DNA of 46,825 bases. It comes from Brevundimonas sp. (lineage in GTDB: Bacteria > Pseudomonadota > Alphaproteobacteria > Caulobacterales > Caulobacteraceae). The notes beneath the pieces were generated by a model that saw only the letters and a program-made list of their open reading frames with translations, searched no databases and had not been told where the DNA came from. The stretch lies in contig NZ_JACESB010000020.1 of NCBI RefSeq assembly GCF_013912005.1, positions 1 through 46,825 on the forward strand. Reading direction: 5' to 3'. Both the position numbers and the translations under genes were made by a program. Position 1 is the first letter of the stretch. The number at the start of each line of letters is the position of its first letter. Of this stretch, positions 1-9,466 are shown piece by piece.

Positions 1-120
1 GGGCGGCGGCGGGGCCGGCGCATAGACCGGCGGCGGCTCCTGCAGCCAGCTGCACCCGCCCGCGGGCGCCACAGCCAGGCCCGCCAGCAACAGAAACAGG
101 ACGATCCTCAGCCGCTTCAT
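1..120 (-). CDS. Putative lipoprotein, 3' end cut by window edge
   Basis: Only the first 40 codons are in the window. They encode a short basic start (MKRLR), a hydrophobic segment (about residues 6-18) and a Cys at residue 23 in the context PAGGC, which fits a lipoprotein signal peptide although the -3 residue is Ala instead of the usual Leu. After the Cys comes a proline-rich stretch (EPPPVYAPAPPPP). Its ATG overlaps the stop of the upstream tyrosinase gene (ATGA), so the two are probably translated together. The mature part is not visible and no function can be given. Confidence 0.6.
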   Translation of the reverse strand, partial: MKRLRIVLFLLLAGLAVAPAGGCSWLQEPPPVYAPAPPPP

Positions 121-1445
121 GCCCAGCGGGTCTCCGTCAGCGTCAGCTTCAGCTCGATCCACGCGCCCTGCGGCGCCGGCCGCCCCGCCTCCGGCAGCAG
201 GTCCTCGGCCGCGACCGACACCACGGCCGGCCCGTCGGCCGCGGCGAGCAGGTTCAGCACCTCCTCCCCGAAGCGGAACGGCAGCACGTACGGTCCCCGG
301 TGGGCGTGATGGCCGCCGGCCTCAGGGATGTGCACGAAGGTCGGCGACGACCCCAGCGACCGCTCGCGGCCTCCGCTGGCCAGGCGGATTTCCAGCGACC
401 GGTCCTCCAGCGCCGCCTCGCGCGCATAGGCGACGGCGCCGACGGCCTCGATCATCAGGGTGTCGTCCGCCTCCCGCATCCGCGCCACCGCCTCGTCAGG
501 CAGAGCCAGGGTCATGCGGTCCGACCCCGGCTCCGCCGCCGCGCGCAGGGTCCAGCTCCGGCCGCCGAGGGGAACGCGCCGGGTCGCGCCGGGCGGCCCC
601 GCCTCGGGCACGTTGAACACCGGAAAGGGATAGAGACGGTCGTACTCGTACCCGAGCGCCCGGGTCTCCAGCGCCCCCGACACCGGCAGATCGCCCACCG
701 GCTCGCCCGCGGCGTCGACGAAGCCGGTGACCGTCAGGGCGGTCCAGTCCGCCGGATACAGGTTCTTGCCGCGCAGTCCGTGCCACGTCGCCCAGACCCG
801 GTCGACGTTGCTGTGGTGCAGCCAGAACATCGGATCGCGCGCCGAGGTGCGCGGATGCCGCATGGCGCCGCCGATCAGGGCGTGGATGTGGTTGTGGCCG
901 TAGCCCTCGACCATCCCCTGCCCTTCCGGCAGCTTGCCGCAGAAGGTCTCGAAGTCGTCCGACGCCAGCCGCGCCGTATAGGGCGACTCCGCCCACCGGG
1001 CCGCGGCGAAGTCCAGCTCGTCCACGCCGCGGGCCCGCTCGCGCTCGTACAGCGGCGAGTCCCGGTCCGTCACCCAAGCCGGCAGGAAGCGGTGCTCCTG
1101 CCAGTCCCAGTAGGGCATGGCGAAGCTCTCGTGCCCCGTCAGCCGCGCCACGATGCGCTCCAGATGCGCCAGCTGCAGCCGGTGCCACGGCAGGAACAGG
1201 CCGTTGCCGTGCCGGGCGTCGACGTGGTGGATGCGGACCTGCCGGTCCCACGACAGGCCGTCCCGGCGGCGCTTCATCAACCGCACGGCCTCGCCGAAGG
1301 CGACCACATCGTCGCTGGTCGCGGTCAGATCCCCGGCGCTCCTGCGGATGCGCAGCGGCGTCTGCGCCCCCGCCGTCCCCGCCACCAGTCCGGCCGCGAC
1401 TGTCGCTCCCGCGCCCAGCAGCGCCGCCCTGCGGTTCAGCCTCAT
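117..1445 (-). CDS. Tat-exported tyrosinase family copper oxidase
   Basis: The 442-residue product starts with a twin-arginine signal (LNRRAALLGAG, cleavage probably near residue 27, AGA-Q), so a folded copper protein is likely exported to the periplasm. The CuA site is seen as His73/His74, His79 and the FLPWHR motif with His88. The CuB site is seen as HNHIHALIGG followed by DPMFWLHHSNVDRVWATW. These are the two type-3 copper centres of tyrosinases and related polyphenol oxidases, which hydroxylate or oxidise phenols to quinones. The C-terminal ~170 residues form a separate region that could be a lid or carbohydrate-facing domain. It lies 36 bases after a small membrane-protein gene of an O-acetylation cluster. 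The real substrate (melanin precursor, protein tyrosine, phenolic) is unknown. Confidence 0.9.
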   Translation of the reverse strand: MRLNRRAALLGAGATVAAGLVAGTAGAQTPLRIRRSAGDLTATSDDVVAFGEAVRLMKRRRDGLSWDRQVRIHHVDARHGNGLFLPWHRLQLAHLERIVARLTGHESFAMPYWDWQEHRFLPAWVTDRDSPLYERERARGVDELDFAAARWAESPYTARLASDDFETFCGKLPEGQGMVEGYGHNHIHALIGGAMRHPRTSARDPMFWLHHSNVDRVWATWHGLRGKNLYPADWTALTVTGFVDAAGEPVGDLPVSGALETRALGYEYDRLYPFPVFNVPEAGPPGATRRVPLGGRSWTLRAAAEPGSDRMTLALPDEAVARMREADDTLMIEAVGAVAYAREAALEDRSLEIRLASGGRERSLGSSPTFVHIPEAGGHHAHRGPYVLPFRFGEEVLNLLAAADGPAVVSVAAEDLLPEAGRPAPQGAWIELKLTLTETRWA

Positions 1446-1481
1446 CCGTACCCCCCGGTCCCCGACGGCCCGGACGTTGGC

Positions 1482-2027
1482 TCACTCGCCGCGCGGAGTC
1501 GACCCCGCACCGGGCGCCGGCGCCTGGCCGATGAAGCGCGCGTCCCGCGCCGCATCCCAGGTCTCGCGCAGGCCGCGCCGCGGCATGTCGACCCCGAACA
1601 CCGCCAGCTGCTGCGTCCACACCTCCGACAGCCGCTCGACCGTCTGCGGAACCCAGCCCGGCGGCTGCTGCCGGGCCCAGTTCAGCGGCGAGACGGCGTT
1701 GAACACCAGCAGGAAGACGGCCGCCGTCACGATCGCCCGGCTGGTCCAGCGCCGGTCGCGGGCCGCCACCCCCTCGTCGTCCAGCGGCGGCGCGGGCGGA
1801 AAGGCGAACCGGCCCAGGGCCACGAGGGCGTTCTCGCGCGTCGGCAGGTCGTGGGCGTCGGCGGTCTCGATCCAGTCGCTCGGCGGGTCCGGCGGCGGCT
1901 CCTGCGGCGGCGGCAGGCTCTCGTACAGCGGCGGGAAGGGCGACTCCGGCCGGTGCGTCGGGAACGGCTCGAGCGGGATCTCTCCCTCTCCGGGGCCGCT
2001 CCCCGTGCTGTTCCGATCGTCGCTCAT
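1482..2027 (-). CDS. Hypothetical single-pass membrane protein of O-acetylation cluster
   Basis: 181 residues. The N-terminal ~55 residues are rich in Pro, Glu and Ser and look disordered and cytoplasmic. One transmembrane helix lies at about residues 98-115 (AIVTAAVFLLVFNAVSPL), followed by a ~65-residue extracytoplasmic tail containing several Trp and Arg. I do not recognise the family. It starts 15 bases after the MBOAT gene, in the same direction, so it may be an accessory or scaffold subunit of the acyltransferase complex; that role is inference from position only. Confidence 0.75.
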   Translation of the reverse strand: MSDDRNSTGSGPGEGEIPLEPFPTHRPESPFPPLYESLPPPQEPPPDPPSDWIETADAHDLPTRENALVALGRFAFPPAPPLDDEGVAARDRRWTSRAIVTAAVFLLVFNAVSPLNWARQQPPGWVPQTVERLSEVWTQQLAVFGVDMPRRGLRETWDAARDARFIGQAPAPGAGSTPRGE

Positions 2028-2042
2028 CGCAGCCTCAACGCC

Positions 2043-3443
2043 TCAGAACTGGAAGTAGATGAAAGGCGCGACGCCTTCGGGCCGCACCGCCTCGACCAGC
2101 AGGATGGCCGCGCCGATCAGAAGGCCGAGGGTGATCGACGGCGCCGCCTGCAGCCGCTCGGCCATCCCTTCCACCGCCCGCGGCGGCAGCCAGTGCATGG
2201 CCAGTCCGCCGACGATCAGGGTCAGCAGCAGCGGCGTCAGCACCTCCACCGGCCCGATCCGGCCCAGCCCCTCCAGCATGGCCAGCGCCAGTTCGAAGCT
2301 TTCGGCCCGGAACAGGATCCACCCCAGGCAGACGATGTGGAAGGTGACCAGCACGCCGACCGCAGTCGGCAGCACCCGCCGGTCGCCGAAGGCGGCCCTG
2401 CCCAGCCGCTCCACCACCTGCACCCCGCCGTGCAGCGCGCCCCAGGCGAGGAAGGTCCACGCCGCCCCGTGCCAGAGGCCGCCCAGCACCATGGTGATGA
2501 AGACGTTGACGCAGCTGGCGAACAGCCCCTTCCGTCCGCCGCCCAGCGGCACATACAGGTAGTCGCGCAGCCAGCTGGACAGGCTGATGTGCCACCGCCG
2601 CCAGAACTGCTGCATCGAGGCGGCGCGGTACGGCTGGTCGAAATTGCGCGGGAAGGAATAGCCCAGCAGCGCCGCCAGCCCGATCGCCATGTCCGAATAG
2701 GCCGAGAAGTCGCAATAGATCTGCACCGCATAGCCGTAGACGGCCGCGGCGATGTCGAAGGCCGAATGCGCGGTCGGGTCGAAGAACACCGGATCGACCA
2801 GGTTCACCGACAGCTCGGAGGCGATAACCGTCTTCTTGAACAGCCCCCAGACGATCAGCAGCAGGCCGTGGGTGGCCATCACCCGCGTCAGCCGCGGCGC
2901 CCGCTCGAACTGCGGCAGCAGGTCCGACGCCCGCACGATCGGCCCCGCCACGAGGTGCGGGAAGAAGCTCATCAGCAGCATGACGTCGAGCAGGCTCTTC
3001 GCCGGCGGCGTCTTCCCGCGATGCACGTCGACCAGGTAGCTGATGCCCTGGAAGGTGAAAAAGCTGATCCCCACCGGCAGGATCACTTGCAGCAGCGGCA
3101 GGTCCCGCTCCCAGCCGAAGCGGGCCAGCAGCTCGCCCGCCTGTTCGACGAAAAAGCCGTAGTATTTGAAGAAGCCGAGGATCAGCAGGTTGGCCGCGAC
3201 GCCCAGCCCGACCAGCCAGCCGTTCTTGCGCCCGGGCCGGCCGGCGATCAGCGCCGCCACCCCCCAGTTCAGCACCGCCGACAGGATCAGCAGGCCGACG
3301 AAGCGCCAGTCCCACTGGGCGTAGAAGAACCAGCTGGCCAGCAGCAGGAACACCTTGCGCCGCCCGTTCTCCCGGTCCAGCGACCAGGCGGTGAAGTAGA
3401 CGAACAGGAAGAAGACGCCGAAGGCGAGCGTGGGAAACAGCAT
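2043..3443 (-). CDS. MBOAT family membrane O-acyltransferase (AlgI/PatA-like)
   Basis: 466 residues with about ten hydrophobic segments. The MBOAT hallmarks are present: FWRRWHISLSSWLRDYLYVPLGGGR around residues 280-304 and the catalytic His325 in GGLWHGAAWTF. AlgI/DltB-type proteins move acetyl or other acyl groups across the inner membrane to extracellular polysaccharide, peptidoglycan or teichoic acid, working with a periplasmic SGNH partner. Two SGNH genes lie directly upstream in the same operon, the nearer one ending on the base before this ATG. The acceptor (exopolysaccharide, holdfast-like polymer or peptidoglycan) cannot be read from the sequence. Confidence 0.93.
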   Translation of the reverse strand: MLFPTLAFGVFFLFVYFTAWSLDRENGRRKVFLLLASWFFYAQWDWRFVGLLILSAVLNWGVAALIAGRPGRKNGWLVGLGVAANLLILGFFKYYGFFVEQAGELLARFGWERDLPLLQVILPVGISFFTFQGISYLVDVHRGKTPPAKSLLDVMLLMSFFPHLVAGPIVRASDLLPQFERAPRLTRVMATHGLLLIVWGLFKKTVIASELSVNLVDPVFFDPTAHSAFDIAAAVYGYAVQIYCDFSAYSDMAIGLAALLGYSFPRNFDQPYRAASMQQFWRRWHISLSSWLRDYLYVPLGGGRKGLFASCVNVFITMVLGGLWHGAAWTFLAWGALHGGVQVVERLGRAAFGDRRVLPTAVGVLVTFHIVCLGWILFRAESFELALAMLEGLGRIGPVEVLTPLLLTLIVGGLAMHWLPPRAVEGMAERLQAAPSITLGLLIGAAILLVEAVRPEGVAPFIYFQF

Positions 3444-4703
3444 TCAGCGCCCCGCCTTCCACGCCGCGTAGGCGCCCAGCAGGTCGTCGGCGAGCACGCC
3501 GCCGATCCAGTCCGCGCCGGCGCTGGTGAAATGCACCCGGTCGCCGCGCATCAGCGGCTCAGGCAGCAGCGCCAGACGATCCGACGAACAGTCTCCCCCC
3601 ATGCGCCCGCGCCAGTCCCAGAACGCCACACCCGTGTCGGCGGCGACCCGTCGCTGCACGTCCCGGACCACCGCCAGCGACGGCGGCGGGGCCCGCCGGC
3701 CGTCGGCGCTGCAGCCGCCCTCGACGCCGCTGCGCAGCGCGTCCGGCGCGCCGAGGATCATCAGCGACGCCGCCGGCGCCAGCCGCCGCAGCCGCCCGAT
3801 CTGGCCGCGCAGCAGCGCCTCGTAGGCGGCCGGATCGAGTCCGTCCTCGAACCCTTCATTGGTCCCGTAGGCCAGCACGATCAGCGACGGCCGCCAGTTC
3901 GCCAGTTGCAGGGCGACCACCGCCTCGTCGCGGGCGGCGAGGTCGCGCAGCGTCGCCCCGACGACGCCGAGGCTGGACAGCACGACCCCCGCCCCCCCGG
4001 AGTCCAGCCGCACGTCGTGCAGCTTCAACGATCCGTCCACCGGCCGCAGCACGATCTCCTCCGCCGGACCGTCGGCCCGGCGGTGGACGCAGGACCGGAC
4101 GGCGCCGCCCCCGTCGAAGCCCTGCTCGAACCGGACCTCGCCGCCGGCCTCGACCCGGAGGCGGCCGGTTCCCTCCCCGCACGCCGCGATCAGCCGGGCC
4201 GCGGCCTCCCCCCCTTCCGGCCGCAGCCTCAGTTCGCCGCCGGGCTCCAGCGCCAGCGCCTGCACGCCGGCCAGGCCGACCCCCGCGAGACCGAAGCCCT
4301 CCGGCCCCGCCAGCGGCGCCAGCACCGTCCGCCAGCCGGTCGCCGTCACCTCGACCCCGTAGGGCGCATAGCCCTCGTAGGGGATCCCCGGCGGGAGCAC
4401 GCCCCGTCCGGCGTCGCCGAAGCGCCTCTGCAGCACGGCCCGCACCTTGCCGGTGATGCGATCGCCGGCGGTATGGCTGTCGCCCAGCTGGAGAATATGC
4501 ACCGCCGTCGCGCGCCGCCCGGCCTCGGTCTCCGCCAGGGCCTCGAAGAGCGTCTCCAGCGCCGCCGGCTGGCAGATGCCGCCCGGGCAGATCGGGGAGC
4601 CGGGTTCGGGCAGGGGCGAGGGGGCGTAGGGAACCTCCTGGCCGGCGGCGGCGGCCGCCACCGCCCACAGACCGACGGCCAGGCCCGCCGCGACGCCTTT
4701 CAT
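3444..4703 (-). CDS. Exported SGNH/GDSL hydrolase or O-acetyltransferase partner
   Basis: 419 residues with a cleavable signal peptide (residues 1-21, ending AAAAAG-Q). The SGNH blocks are visible: GDSH with Ser76 near the N-terminus, YGTNEGFE with Asn282, and DRVHFTSAG with Asp388 and His391, separated by a large central beta-rich insertion. Proteins of this layout next to MBOAT genes (compare AlgX/AlgJ, PatB) usually transfer the acetyl group in the periplasm or remove it. The stop codon touches the MBOAT start, which argues for co-translation and a shared pathway. Transferase versus esterase is not decided by the sequence. Confidence 0.88.
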   Translation of the reverse strand: MKGVAAGLAVGLWAVAAAAAGQEVPYAPSPLPEPGSPICPGGICQPAALETLFEALAETEAGRRATAVHILQLGDSHTAGDRITGKVRAVLQRRFGDAGRGVLPPGIPYEGYAPYGVEVTATGWRTVLAPLAGPEGFGLAGVGLAGVQALALEPGGELRLRPEGGEAAARLIAACGEGTGRLRVEAGGEVRFEQGFDGGGAVRSCVHRRADGPAEEIVLRPVDGSLKLHDVRLDSGGAGVVLSSLGVVGATLRDLAARDEAVVALQLANWRPSLIVLAYGTNEGFEDGLDPAAYEALLRGQIGRLRRLAPAASLMILGAPDALRSGVEGGCSADGRRAPPPSLAVVRDVQRRVAADTGVAFWDWRGRMGGDCSSDRLALLPEPLMRGDRVHFTSAGADWIGGVLADDLLGAYAAWKAGR

Positions 4704-4705
4704 GC

Positions 4706-5611
4706 TCAGGCGGCGGGCGAGGCGGCGGCGGCCGGGGCCGCCCGATCCAGGCCGGCGTCCCGCTTCAGCCGCGCCGCCACCGGCGCGCTGATGCGCAGAT
4801 AGCCGGCCATCGACATGTGGATGCCGTCGTTGGCCCGCATCAGCACCCGGCGGCCGGCGTCGTTCGGCAGATAGGCCTCATAGCCGCCGTCCTCGCCGGA
4901 GGTCAGCGACACGGTCTCGATATACGGCACGCCGAGAGCCCTCATGCGCGCCTCGACCACCCCGTTGATCAGCGCCATCCGCCCGTCGAACCGGTCCCCC
5001 TTCATCCGCGGCAGGCCGACCCAGTAGACGGCGACGTCGCGGCTGCGCAGCAGGGCGACCAGATCGTCGATGCGCCGCGCGTAGGCCGCCTTCCAGCCCT
5101 CGCCGCCGAACGGGTGCACCTGCCCGTCCATCTCGATGCCCTGGGCGTCGTTGGTGCCGAACAGGATCACCGCGGCGTCGATCGGCTGCTCGTCCAGCTG
5201 CCGCCGCGTCTTCTCCTGGATGTTCACATAGTCGTAGCGGCTCAGGCCGGTGGAGACCTCAGAGAACTTCGCCACCGTCACGTCCGGCTCGCCGCGCAGG
5301 TCCCGGTACAGGCCGGCGTAGAGGCCGTCCGCCATGGAGTCGCCGAACACCCCGATCCGGAGCGGTCCCTGCGCCAGGCGCGCCGCCAGCGGCGTCACCG
5401 CCGGCGCCATGGGGCGAGCCGCCGGCGCGACGGCGGCGGGCGCGGTCGCGGCGGGCGCCGCCGCGTCCGCGGGCGGGGCCGAGGCGGCGGCCCGCTCGCC
5501 CAGCAGAAGGGTCGGCTCGCGCATCCAGGCGCGGCCGTCCGGCGTCAGCGCCAGTCCGGCGACGACCCCGACCACGAAGGCCGCCGTCAGTGCGTTGATT
5601 CCGGCTCGCAA
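4706..5611 (-). CDS. DUF459/SGNH family periplasmic protein
   Basis: 301 residues: an N-terminal membrane anchor or uncleaved signal (about residues 7-23), an Ala/Pro-rich linker (about 40-75), then an SGNH domain with GDSMADG (Ser92), FGTNDAQG (Asn154) and [11 protein letters not shown] (Asp262, His265). This matches the DUF459 group of SGNH proteins often found with MBOAT genes. It is the first gene of the leftward cluster and ends two bases before the second SGNH gene. With two SGNH proteins in one operon, one may be the transferase and the other a deacetylase; this is inference. Confidence 0.88.
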   Translation of the reverse strand: MRAGINALTAAFVVGVVAGLALTPDGRAWMREPTLLLGERAAASAPPADAAAPAATAPAAVAPAARPMAPAVTPLAARLAQGPLRIGVFGDSMADGLYAGLYRDLRGEPDVTVAKFSEVSTGLSRYDYVNIQEKTRRQLDEQPIDAAVILFGTNDAQGIEMDGQVHPFGGEGWKAAYARRIDDLVALLRSRDVAVYWVGLPRMKGDRFDGRMALINGVVEARMRALGVPYIETVSLTSGEDGGYEAYLPNDAGRRVLMRANDGIHMSMAGYLRISAPVAARLKRDAGLDRAAPAAAASPAA

Positions 5612-5803
5612 CCCGTCCCCCGAACAGCGCTCACCCGGCCTTTTTACCCTATCGGCGACGCCCCGCCACCGTGCGCCCCCCTTGGGCGAAGAAAAAGGTT
5701 AACGCCCGACCCGACGCCGCTCCCCTTGCCCCGTCTTCCGGCCCGCGTTAGGGACCATCAAGGCCGTCGATATTCATCAGGCGGTGAAAAACACGAGGAA
5801 GCG

Positions 5804-6508
5804 ATGCGGAAGATCTTCCCCGACGCGAAGTCGGCGCTGGAGGGCCTGACCTTCGACGGCATGACCGTCATGTCCGGCGGCTTCGGCCTGTGCGGCATCC
5901 CCGAGCACCTGATCGCCGCCCTGCGCGACAGCGGGGTCAAGGGCCTGACGGTCATCTCCAACAACGCCGGCGTCGACGGCTTCGGTCTCGGCCAGCTGCT
6001 GGAGACGAAGCAGATCGCGAGGATGATCTCGTCCTACGTCGGCGAGAACAAGGAGTTCGAGCGCCAGTACCTGGCCGGCGAGCTGCAGCTGGAGTTCAAC
6101 CCGCAGGGCACCCTGGCCGAGCGCATCCGCGCCGGCGGCGCCGGCATCCCGGCCTTCTTCACCGCCACCGGCGTCGGCACCCTCGTCGCCGAGGGCAAGG
6201 AGGTGCGCGAGTTCGACGGCCGCCAGTACGTGATGGAGACCGGCCTCGTCGCCGACCTGTCGATCGTCAAGGCGTGGAAGGCGGACGAGCGCGGCAACCT
6301 CGTGTTCCGCAAGACCGCCCGCAACTTCAACCCGATGATGGCCACGGCCGGCAAGGTCACCGTCGTCGAGGTCGAGGAGATCGTGCCGACCGGCTCGCTC
6401 GACCCCGACTGCATCCACACGCCGGGCGTCTACGTCGACCGGATCGTGAAGACCGTGCCCGAGAAGCGCATCGAACAGCGCACCGTCCGCCAGAGGGAGT
6501 CCGCCTGA
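5804..6508 (+). CDS. scoA: 3-oxoacid CoA-transferase subunit A
   Basis: 234 residues from the ATG preceded by GAGGAAG (5793-5799); an open frame continues far upstream but carries no family residues. The N-terminus ([16 protein letters not shown]) and the [44 protein letters not shown] region are classic for the alpha subunit of class I CoA-transferases. Together with ScoB it moves CoA from succinyl-CoA to acetoacetate, feeding ketone bodies or PHB breakdown products into acetyl-CoA. Its TGA overlaps the ATG of scoB (ATGA). Substrate preference for acetoacetate rather than 3-oxoadipate is inferred from overall similarity. Confidence 0.95.
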   Translation: MRKIFPDAKSALEGLTFDGMTVMSGGFGLCGIPEHLIAALRDSGVKGLTVISNNAGVDGFGLGQLLETKQIARMISSYVGENKEFERQYLAGELQLEFNPQGTLAERIRAGGAGIPAFFTATGVGTLVAEGKEVREFDGRQYVMETGLVADLSIVKAWKADERGNLVFRKTARNFNPMMATAGKVTVVEVEEIVPTGSLDPDCIHTPGVYVDRIVKTVPEKRIEQRTVRQRESA

Positions 6509-7161
6509 TGCCCCGCACCCGCGAACAGCTCGCCGAACGCGCCGCGAAGGAGCTGCAGGACGGCTTCTACGTCAACCTCGGCATCGGCATTCCGACCCTG
6601 GTGGCCAACTACATCCCGGAAGGGATGACGGTGACCCTCCAGTCCGAGAACGGCATGCTCGGCATGGGGCCCTTCCCCTACGAGGACCAGGTCGATCCCG
6701 ACCTGATCAACGCCGGCAAGCAGACCATCACCGAGATCCCCGAGAGCAGCTACTTCAGCTCGGCGGACTCCTTCGCCATGATCCGCGGCGGCCACATCAA
6801 CCTGTCCATCCTCGGGGCCATGGAAGTGGCCGAGAACGGCGACATCGCCAACTGGATGATCCCGGGCAAGCTGGTGAAGGGCATGGGCGGGGCCATGGAC
6901 CTCGTCGCCGGCGTCAAGCGCGTCGTCGTGGTCATGGAGCACGCCAACAAGCACGGCCAGTCCAAGGTGCTGAAGCGCTGCACCCTGCCGCTCACCGGCG
7001 CCGGCGTGGTCAGCCGCATCATCACCGACCTGTGCGTCTTCGACGTCAAGCCGGACGGCGCCGGCCTCGAGCTGGTCGAGCTGGCCGACGGCGTGACCCT
7101 GGACGAGGTCGCTGCGAAGACCGAGGCCAGCTACACCGTTGCCGAAGGGCTGAAGGCGTAG
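6508..7161 (+). CDS. scoB: 3-oxoacid CoA-transferase subunit B
   Basis: 217 residues. It carries the beta-subunit signature [12 protein letters not shown] with the catalytic glutamate (Glu47) that forms the glutamyl-CoA intermediate, and the conserved [14 protein letters not shown] and [13 protein letters not shown] segments. It overlaps scoA by four bases, so equal expression of the two chains of the heteromer is expected. A GC-rich stem-loop follows the stop directly. Confidence 0.95.
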   Translation: MPRTREQLAERAAKELQDGFYVNLGIGIPTLVANYIPEGMTVTLQSENGMLGMGPFPYEDQVDPDLINAGKQTITEIPESSYFSSADSFAMIRGGHINLSILGAMEVAENGDIANWMIPGKLVKGMGGAMDLVAGVKRVVVVMEHANKHGQSKVLKRCTLPLTGAGVVSRIITDLCVFDVKPDGAGLELVELADGVTLDEVAAKTEASYTVAEGLKA

Positions 7162-7168
7162 TCATACT

Positions 7169-7199
7169 CCCGCCCGCACCGGCCGCAGAGCCGGGCGGG
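7169..7199 (+). terminator. GC-rich stem-loop after scoB
   Basis: CCCGCCCG (7169-7176) pairs with CGGGCGGG (7192-7199) around a 15-base loop, eight bases after the scoB stop. There is no T-run, so it could be a weak terminator, an RNA-stability hairpin, or an attenuator, since its 3' arm touches the likely ribosome-binding site of the next gene. Confidence 0.4.
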
Positions 7200-7213
7200 T
7201 GGGAGTTCGCGAC

Positions 7214-8056
7214 ATGGCTGACGGGGCCTACCGGTGGCAGGGCTGCGCGCCCGAACCTGACCCCGCGCGGGTCGAGGCCCTCGACGCCGCCTTCGACGGG
7301 ACGCAGCCGCACGCCTTCAGCGAACCCGTCCGGGCCGCCGCGCGCGAACGGCTGGAGCGGGCCCTGGCCGAGGTCCGCACCGCGGCGTTGGGCGGGGCGG
7401 CCGCCCGGCTCGCGGAGGCGCGCCAGACCCTGGACGCCCTCCGTCCCGCGGAGCTGGAGCCCCGCCGCGGCCTCGCCGGCCTGTTCGACAGCCGCCGCCG
7501 GCGGCTCAGGCGGTTCCGCGACTCTTACGGCCGTGCCGCCGCCGCCCTGTCGGAGGCGGCCGCCGACCTCGCGGAGCGGCTGGAGGGCGTCGCCCGTCGC
7601 TCCGCCGTCCTCGACGGCCTGTGGTCCGGGCTGCGCGACGCCGTCGTCGACCTCGACGCCCACCGGCTGGTCGCCGCCCGACGCCTCGCCGACCGGCCGC
7701 CCCCCGAGGGGGAGCCTCACCCGCTGGACGCCGACCTGGCGGTGCTCGACGCCTGCCGCGCGTCCGTCCTCGCCGCCCTGCCCCTGCTGCGCAGCGTCCA
7801 GAACGCCGAGGCCCGCGCCGCCGCCCGTCTGCAGGGCTGCGCCGACGGCGTGGCCGCCTGGCGGGACGACTGGAAGGACGCCCTCGGCCTCGCCGGCCGC
7901 CGCCCGAAGCGGGTGCGGCCGGACCCGGAGCGCCTGCTGCGCCTGCGCGACGACCTGCGGGGGCGGATCGACGGCGCGCTCGCCGAACTGGCGGCGGCCG
8001 GGGCGCGCCGCGGCGCCGCCGAGCGCCGGCTGTCGGAGCTGTCGGCGACCTCCTGA
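7214..8056 (+). CDS. Hypothetical alpha-helical protein
   Basis: 280 residues from the ATG, with GGTGGGAG 8 bases upstream; an in-frame GTG at 7199 would add five residues. The protein is almost entirely Ala/Arg/Leu/Asp-rich helix with coiled-coil character, no signal peptide and no membrane segment. The part GLFDSRRRRLRRFRDSYGRA followed by long heptads, then QNAEARAAARLQGC, has a faint look of TelA/toxic-anion-resistance proteins, but I cannot confirm that family. It sits between scoB and a DUF2254 membrane protein on the same strand. Confidence 0.7.
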   Translation: MADGAYRWQGCAPEPDPARVEALDAAFDGTQPHAFSEPVRAAARERLERALAEVRTAALGGAAARLAEARQTLDALRPAELEPRRGLAGLFDSRRRRLRRFRDSYGRAAAALSEAAADLAERLEGVARRSAVLDGLWSGLRDAVVDLDAHRLVAARRLADRPPPEGEPHPLDADLAVLDACRASVLAALPLLRSVQNAEARAAARLQGCADGVAAWRDDWKDALGLAGRRPKRVRPDPERLLRLRDDLRGRIDGALAELAAAGARRGAAERRLSELSATS

Positions 8057-8161
8057 ACCGTCGCGCCGCGGAACGATTCCGCCCCGTGGCGCGCTCCACG
8101 CCCGCAGCCCGCCGGTCCGCCTGCGTCGCCCGGGTCCCCGCTGCTGCGGTTGGAGGCCGTC

Positions 8162-9433
8162 TTGAGGAAGCGACCCGGCGGTCGGAAGGCGTTCATTCTC
8201 GCGCGCATGGGCCACGTTCTCTGGCTGCGCGCCTCCCTGTTCACCGCAGGGGCCGTGGGCGCGGCGTTGCTGGCGCAGGTGCTGGGGCCGCTGGTTCCCC
8301 GCAGCCTCGTCGACTTCGTCGGCGAGAAGCCGGCCGAGGAGCTGCTCAAGGTCATGGCCTCCAGCATGCTGGCGGTCGCGACCTTCTCCCTGACCGCCGT
8401 GGTGGCGGCGGCCGGCTCCATCACCAGCAATGCGAGCCCGCGCGCCGCCGCCCTGCTTCTCGAGGACAAGGCCGCCCAGAGCGCCCTGTCCACCTTCGTG
8501 GCCGCCTTCATCTTCAGCATCGTCGGCCTGATCGCCCTCGGCACCGGCCTCTACGACGCCCCGGCGCGCTTCGTCCTGTTCTGCGCCACCCTGGCGGTCC
8601 TCGCCCTGGTGGTGATCCGCCTGCTCGGCTGGATGGACCGGGTCTCCCGGATGGGCCGGGTCGGCGCCGCGGTCGACCAGGTCGAACGGGCCCTCACCGA
8701 CTCCCTCCGGCGGCGCAAGCCCTTCCTCGGGGCCCGCCCCGCCGACGATGCGGCCTCCGGCGCGCCGCTGCTGCCGGAGAAGGTCGGCTATGTGCAGCAT
8801 ATCGACGTCGGCCGCCTCGACGCGGTCGCCCGGCGGCGCGGGCTGCAGATCCACATCCGGGTCCTGCCCGGCGCCTTCGTGCGCCTGTCCACCCCCGTTC
8901 TTCTGGTCGAGGGCGTGGAGGCGATCGGGGAGGACGTCGCCTCGGCGCTGCGCGCGGCCGTCCTGGTCGGCGGCCGGCGCACCTACCAGCAGGATCCCCG
9001 GTTCGGCCTGGTGATGCTGGCCGAGATCGCGTCGCGGGCCCTGTCGCCGGCCCTGAACGACCCCGGCACGGCGATCGACGTCATCGGCACGGCGGCCCGC
9101 GTGCTGAGCGTCTGGGGTGAAAGGCACTGGGAGGAGGAAGAGGCGCCGCAGCCGGAATACCGGCGCGTCACCGCCCCGGGCCTGTCCGCCGCCGACTGCT
9201 TCGACGACGTCTTCTCGCCCATCGCCCGCGACGGGGCCGGCTTTGTCGAGGTCGGCGTCGCCCTCCAGAAGACCCTCGCCGACCTCGGCCGCTCCGGCGC
9301 CGCCGGGTTCAGCGAGGCCGCACGGCGCCACGCGGCCCGCGCCCTTCGGCTCGCGGCCCGGGCCTCGCTGTTGCCTGAGGACCTGCAGCTCCTGAAGGAC
9401 CTGGCCGCCGCCGGGGAGACGTCGCCCACGTGA
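8162..9433 (+). CDS. DUF2254 family membrane protein
   Basis: About 423 residues. The start is uncertain: TTG 8162 has GGAGG five bases upstream, TTG 8150 is also possible, and ATG 8207 (MGHVLWLRASL) would still keep all membrane helices. The N-terminal half has about four transmembrane segments (WLRASLFTAGAVGAALL; MLAVATFSLTAVVAAAG; a segment with VAAFIFSIVGLIAL; ARFVLFCATLAVLALVV). The soluble C-terminal half contains the family motif ASRALSPALNDPGTAIDVI. DUF2254 proteins are predicted inner-membrane proteins of unknown function. The gene converges on the sensor kinase gene, 33 bases away. Confidence 0.88.
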   Translation: MRKRPGGRKAFILARMGHVLWLRASLFTAGAVGAALLAQVLGPLVPRSLVDFVGEKPAEELLKVMASSMLAVATFSLTAVVAAAGSITSNASPRAAALLLEDKAAQSALSTFVAAFIFSIVGLIALGTGLYDAPARFVLFCATLAVLALVVIRLLGWMDRVSRMGRVGAAVDQVERALTDSLRRRKPFLGARPADDAASGAPLLPEKVGYVQHIDVGRLDAVARRRGLQIHIRVLPGAFVRLSTPVLLVEGVEAIGEDVASALRAAVLVGGRRTYQQDPRFGLVMLAEIASRALSPALNDPGTAIDVIGTAARVLSVWGERHWEEEEAPQPEYRRVTAPGLSAADCFDDVFSPIARDGAGFVEVGVALQKTLADLGRSGAAGFSEAARRHAARALRLAARASLLPEDLQLLKDLAAAGETSPT

Positions 9434-9466
9434 GGACGGCCGCGGCTCCGTCGGCGATCTGTCCCG

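Noticed and set aside
1-120. PPPVY-type proline motif near both window ends, suggesting a circular overlap
   Set aside because: The reading frames and flanking bases differ; proline-rich tails are common in this genome and there is no long identical overlap.
300-4802. A 1500-codon open frame on the plus strand
   Set aside because: It is antisense to four well-supported genes (tyrosinase, membrane protein, MBOAT, SGNH) and its product is a low-complexity Arg/Gln/Pro/His mixture, as expected for antisense frames in high-GC DNA.
4817-5803. N-terminal extension of scoA
   Set aside because: The extension is antisense to the DUF459 gene, and family similarity begins at ATG 5804, which has a Shine-Dalgarno sequence.
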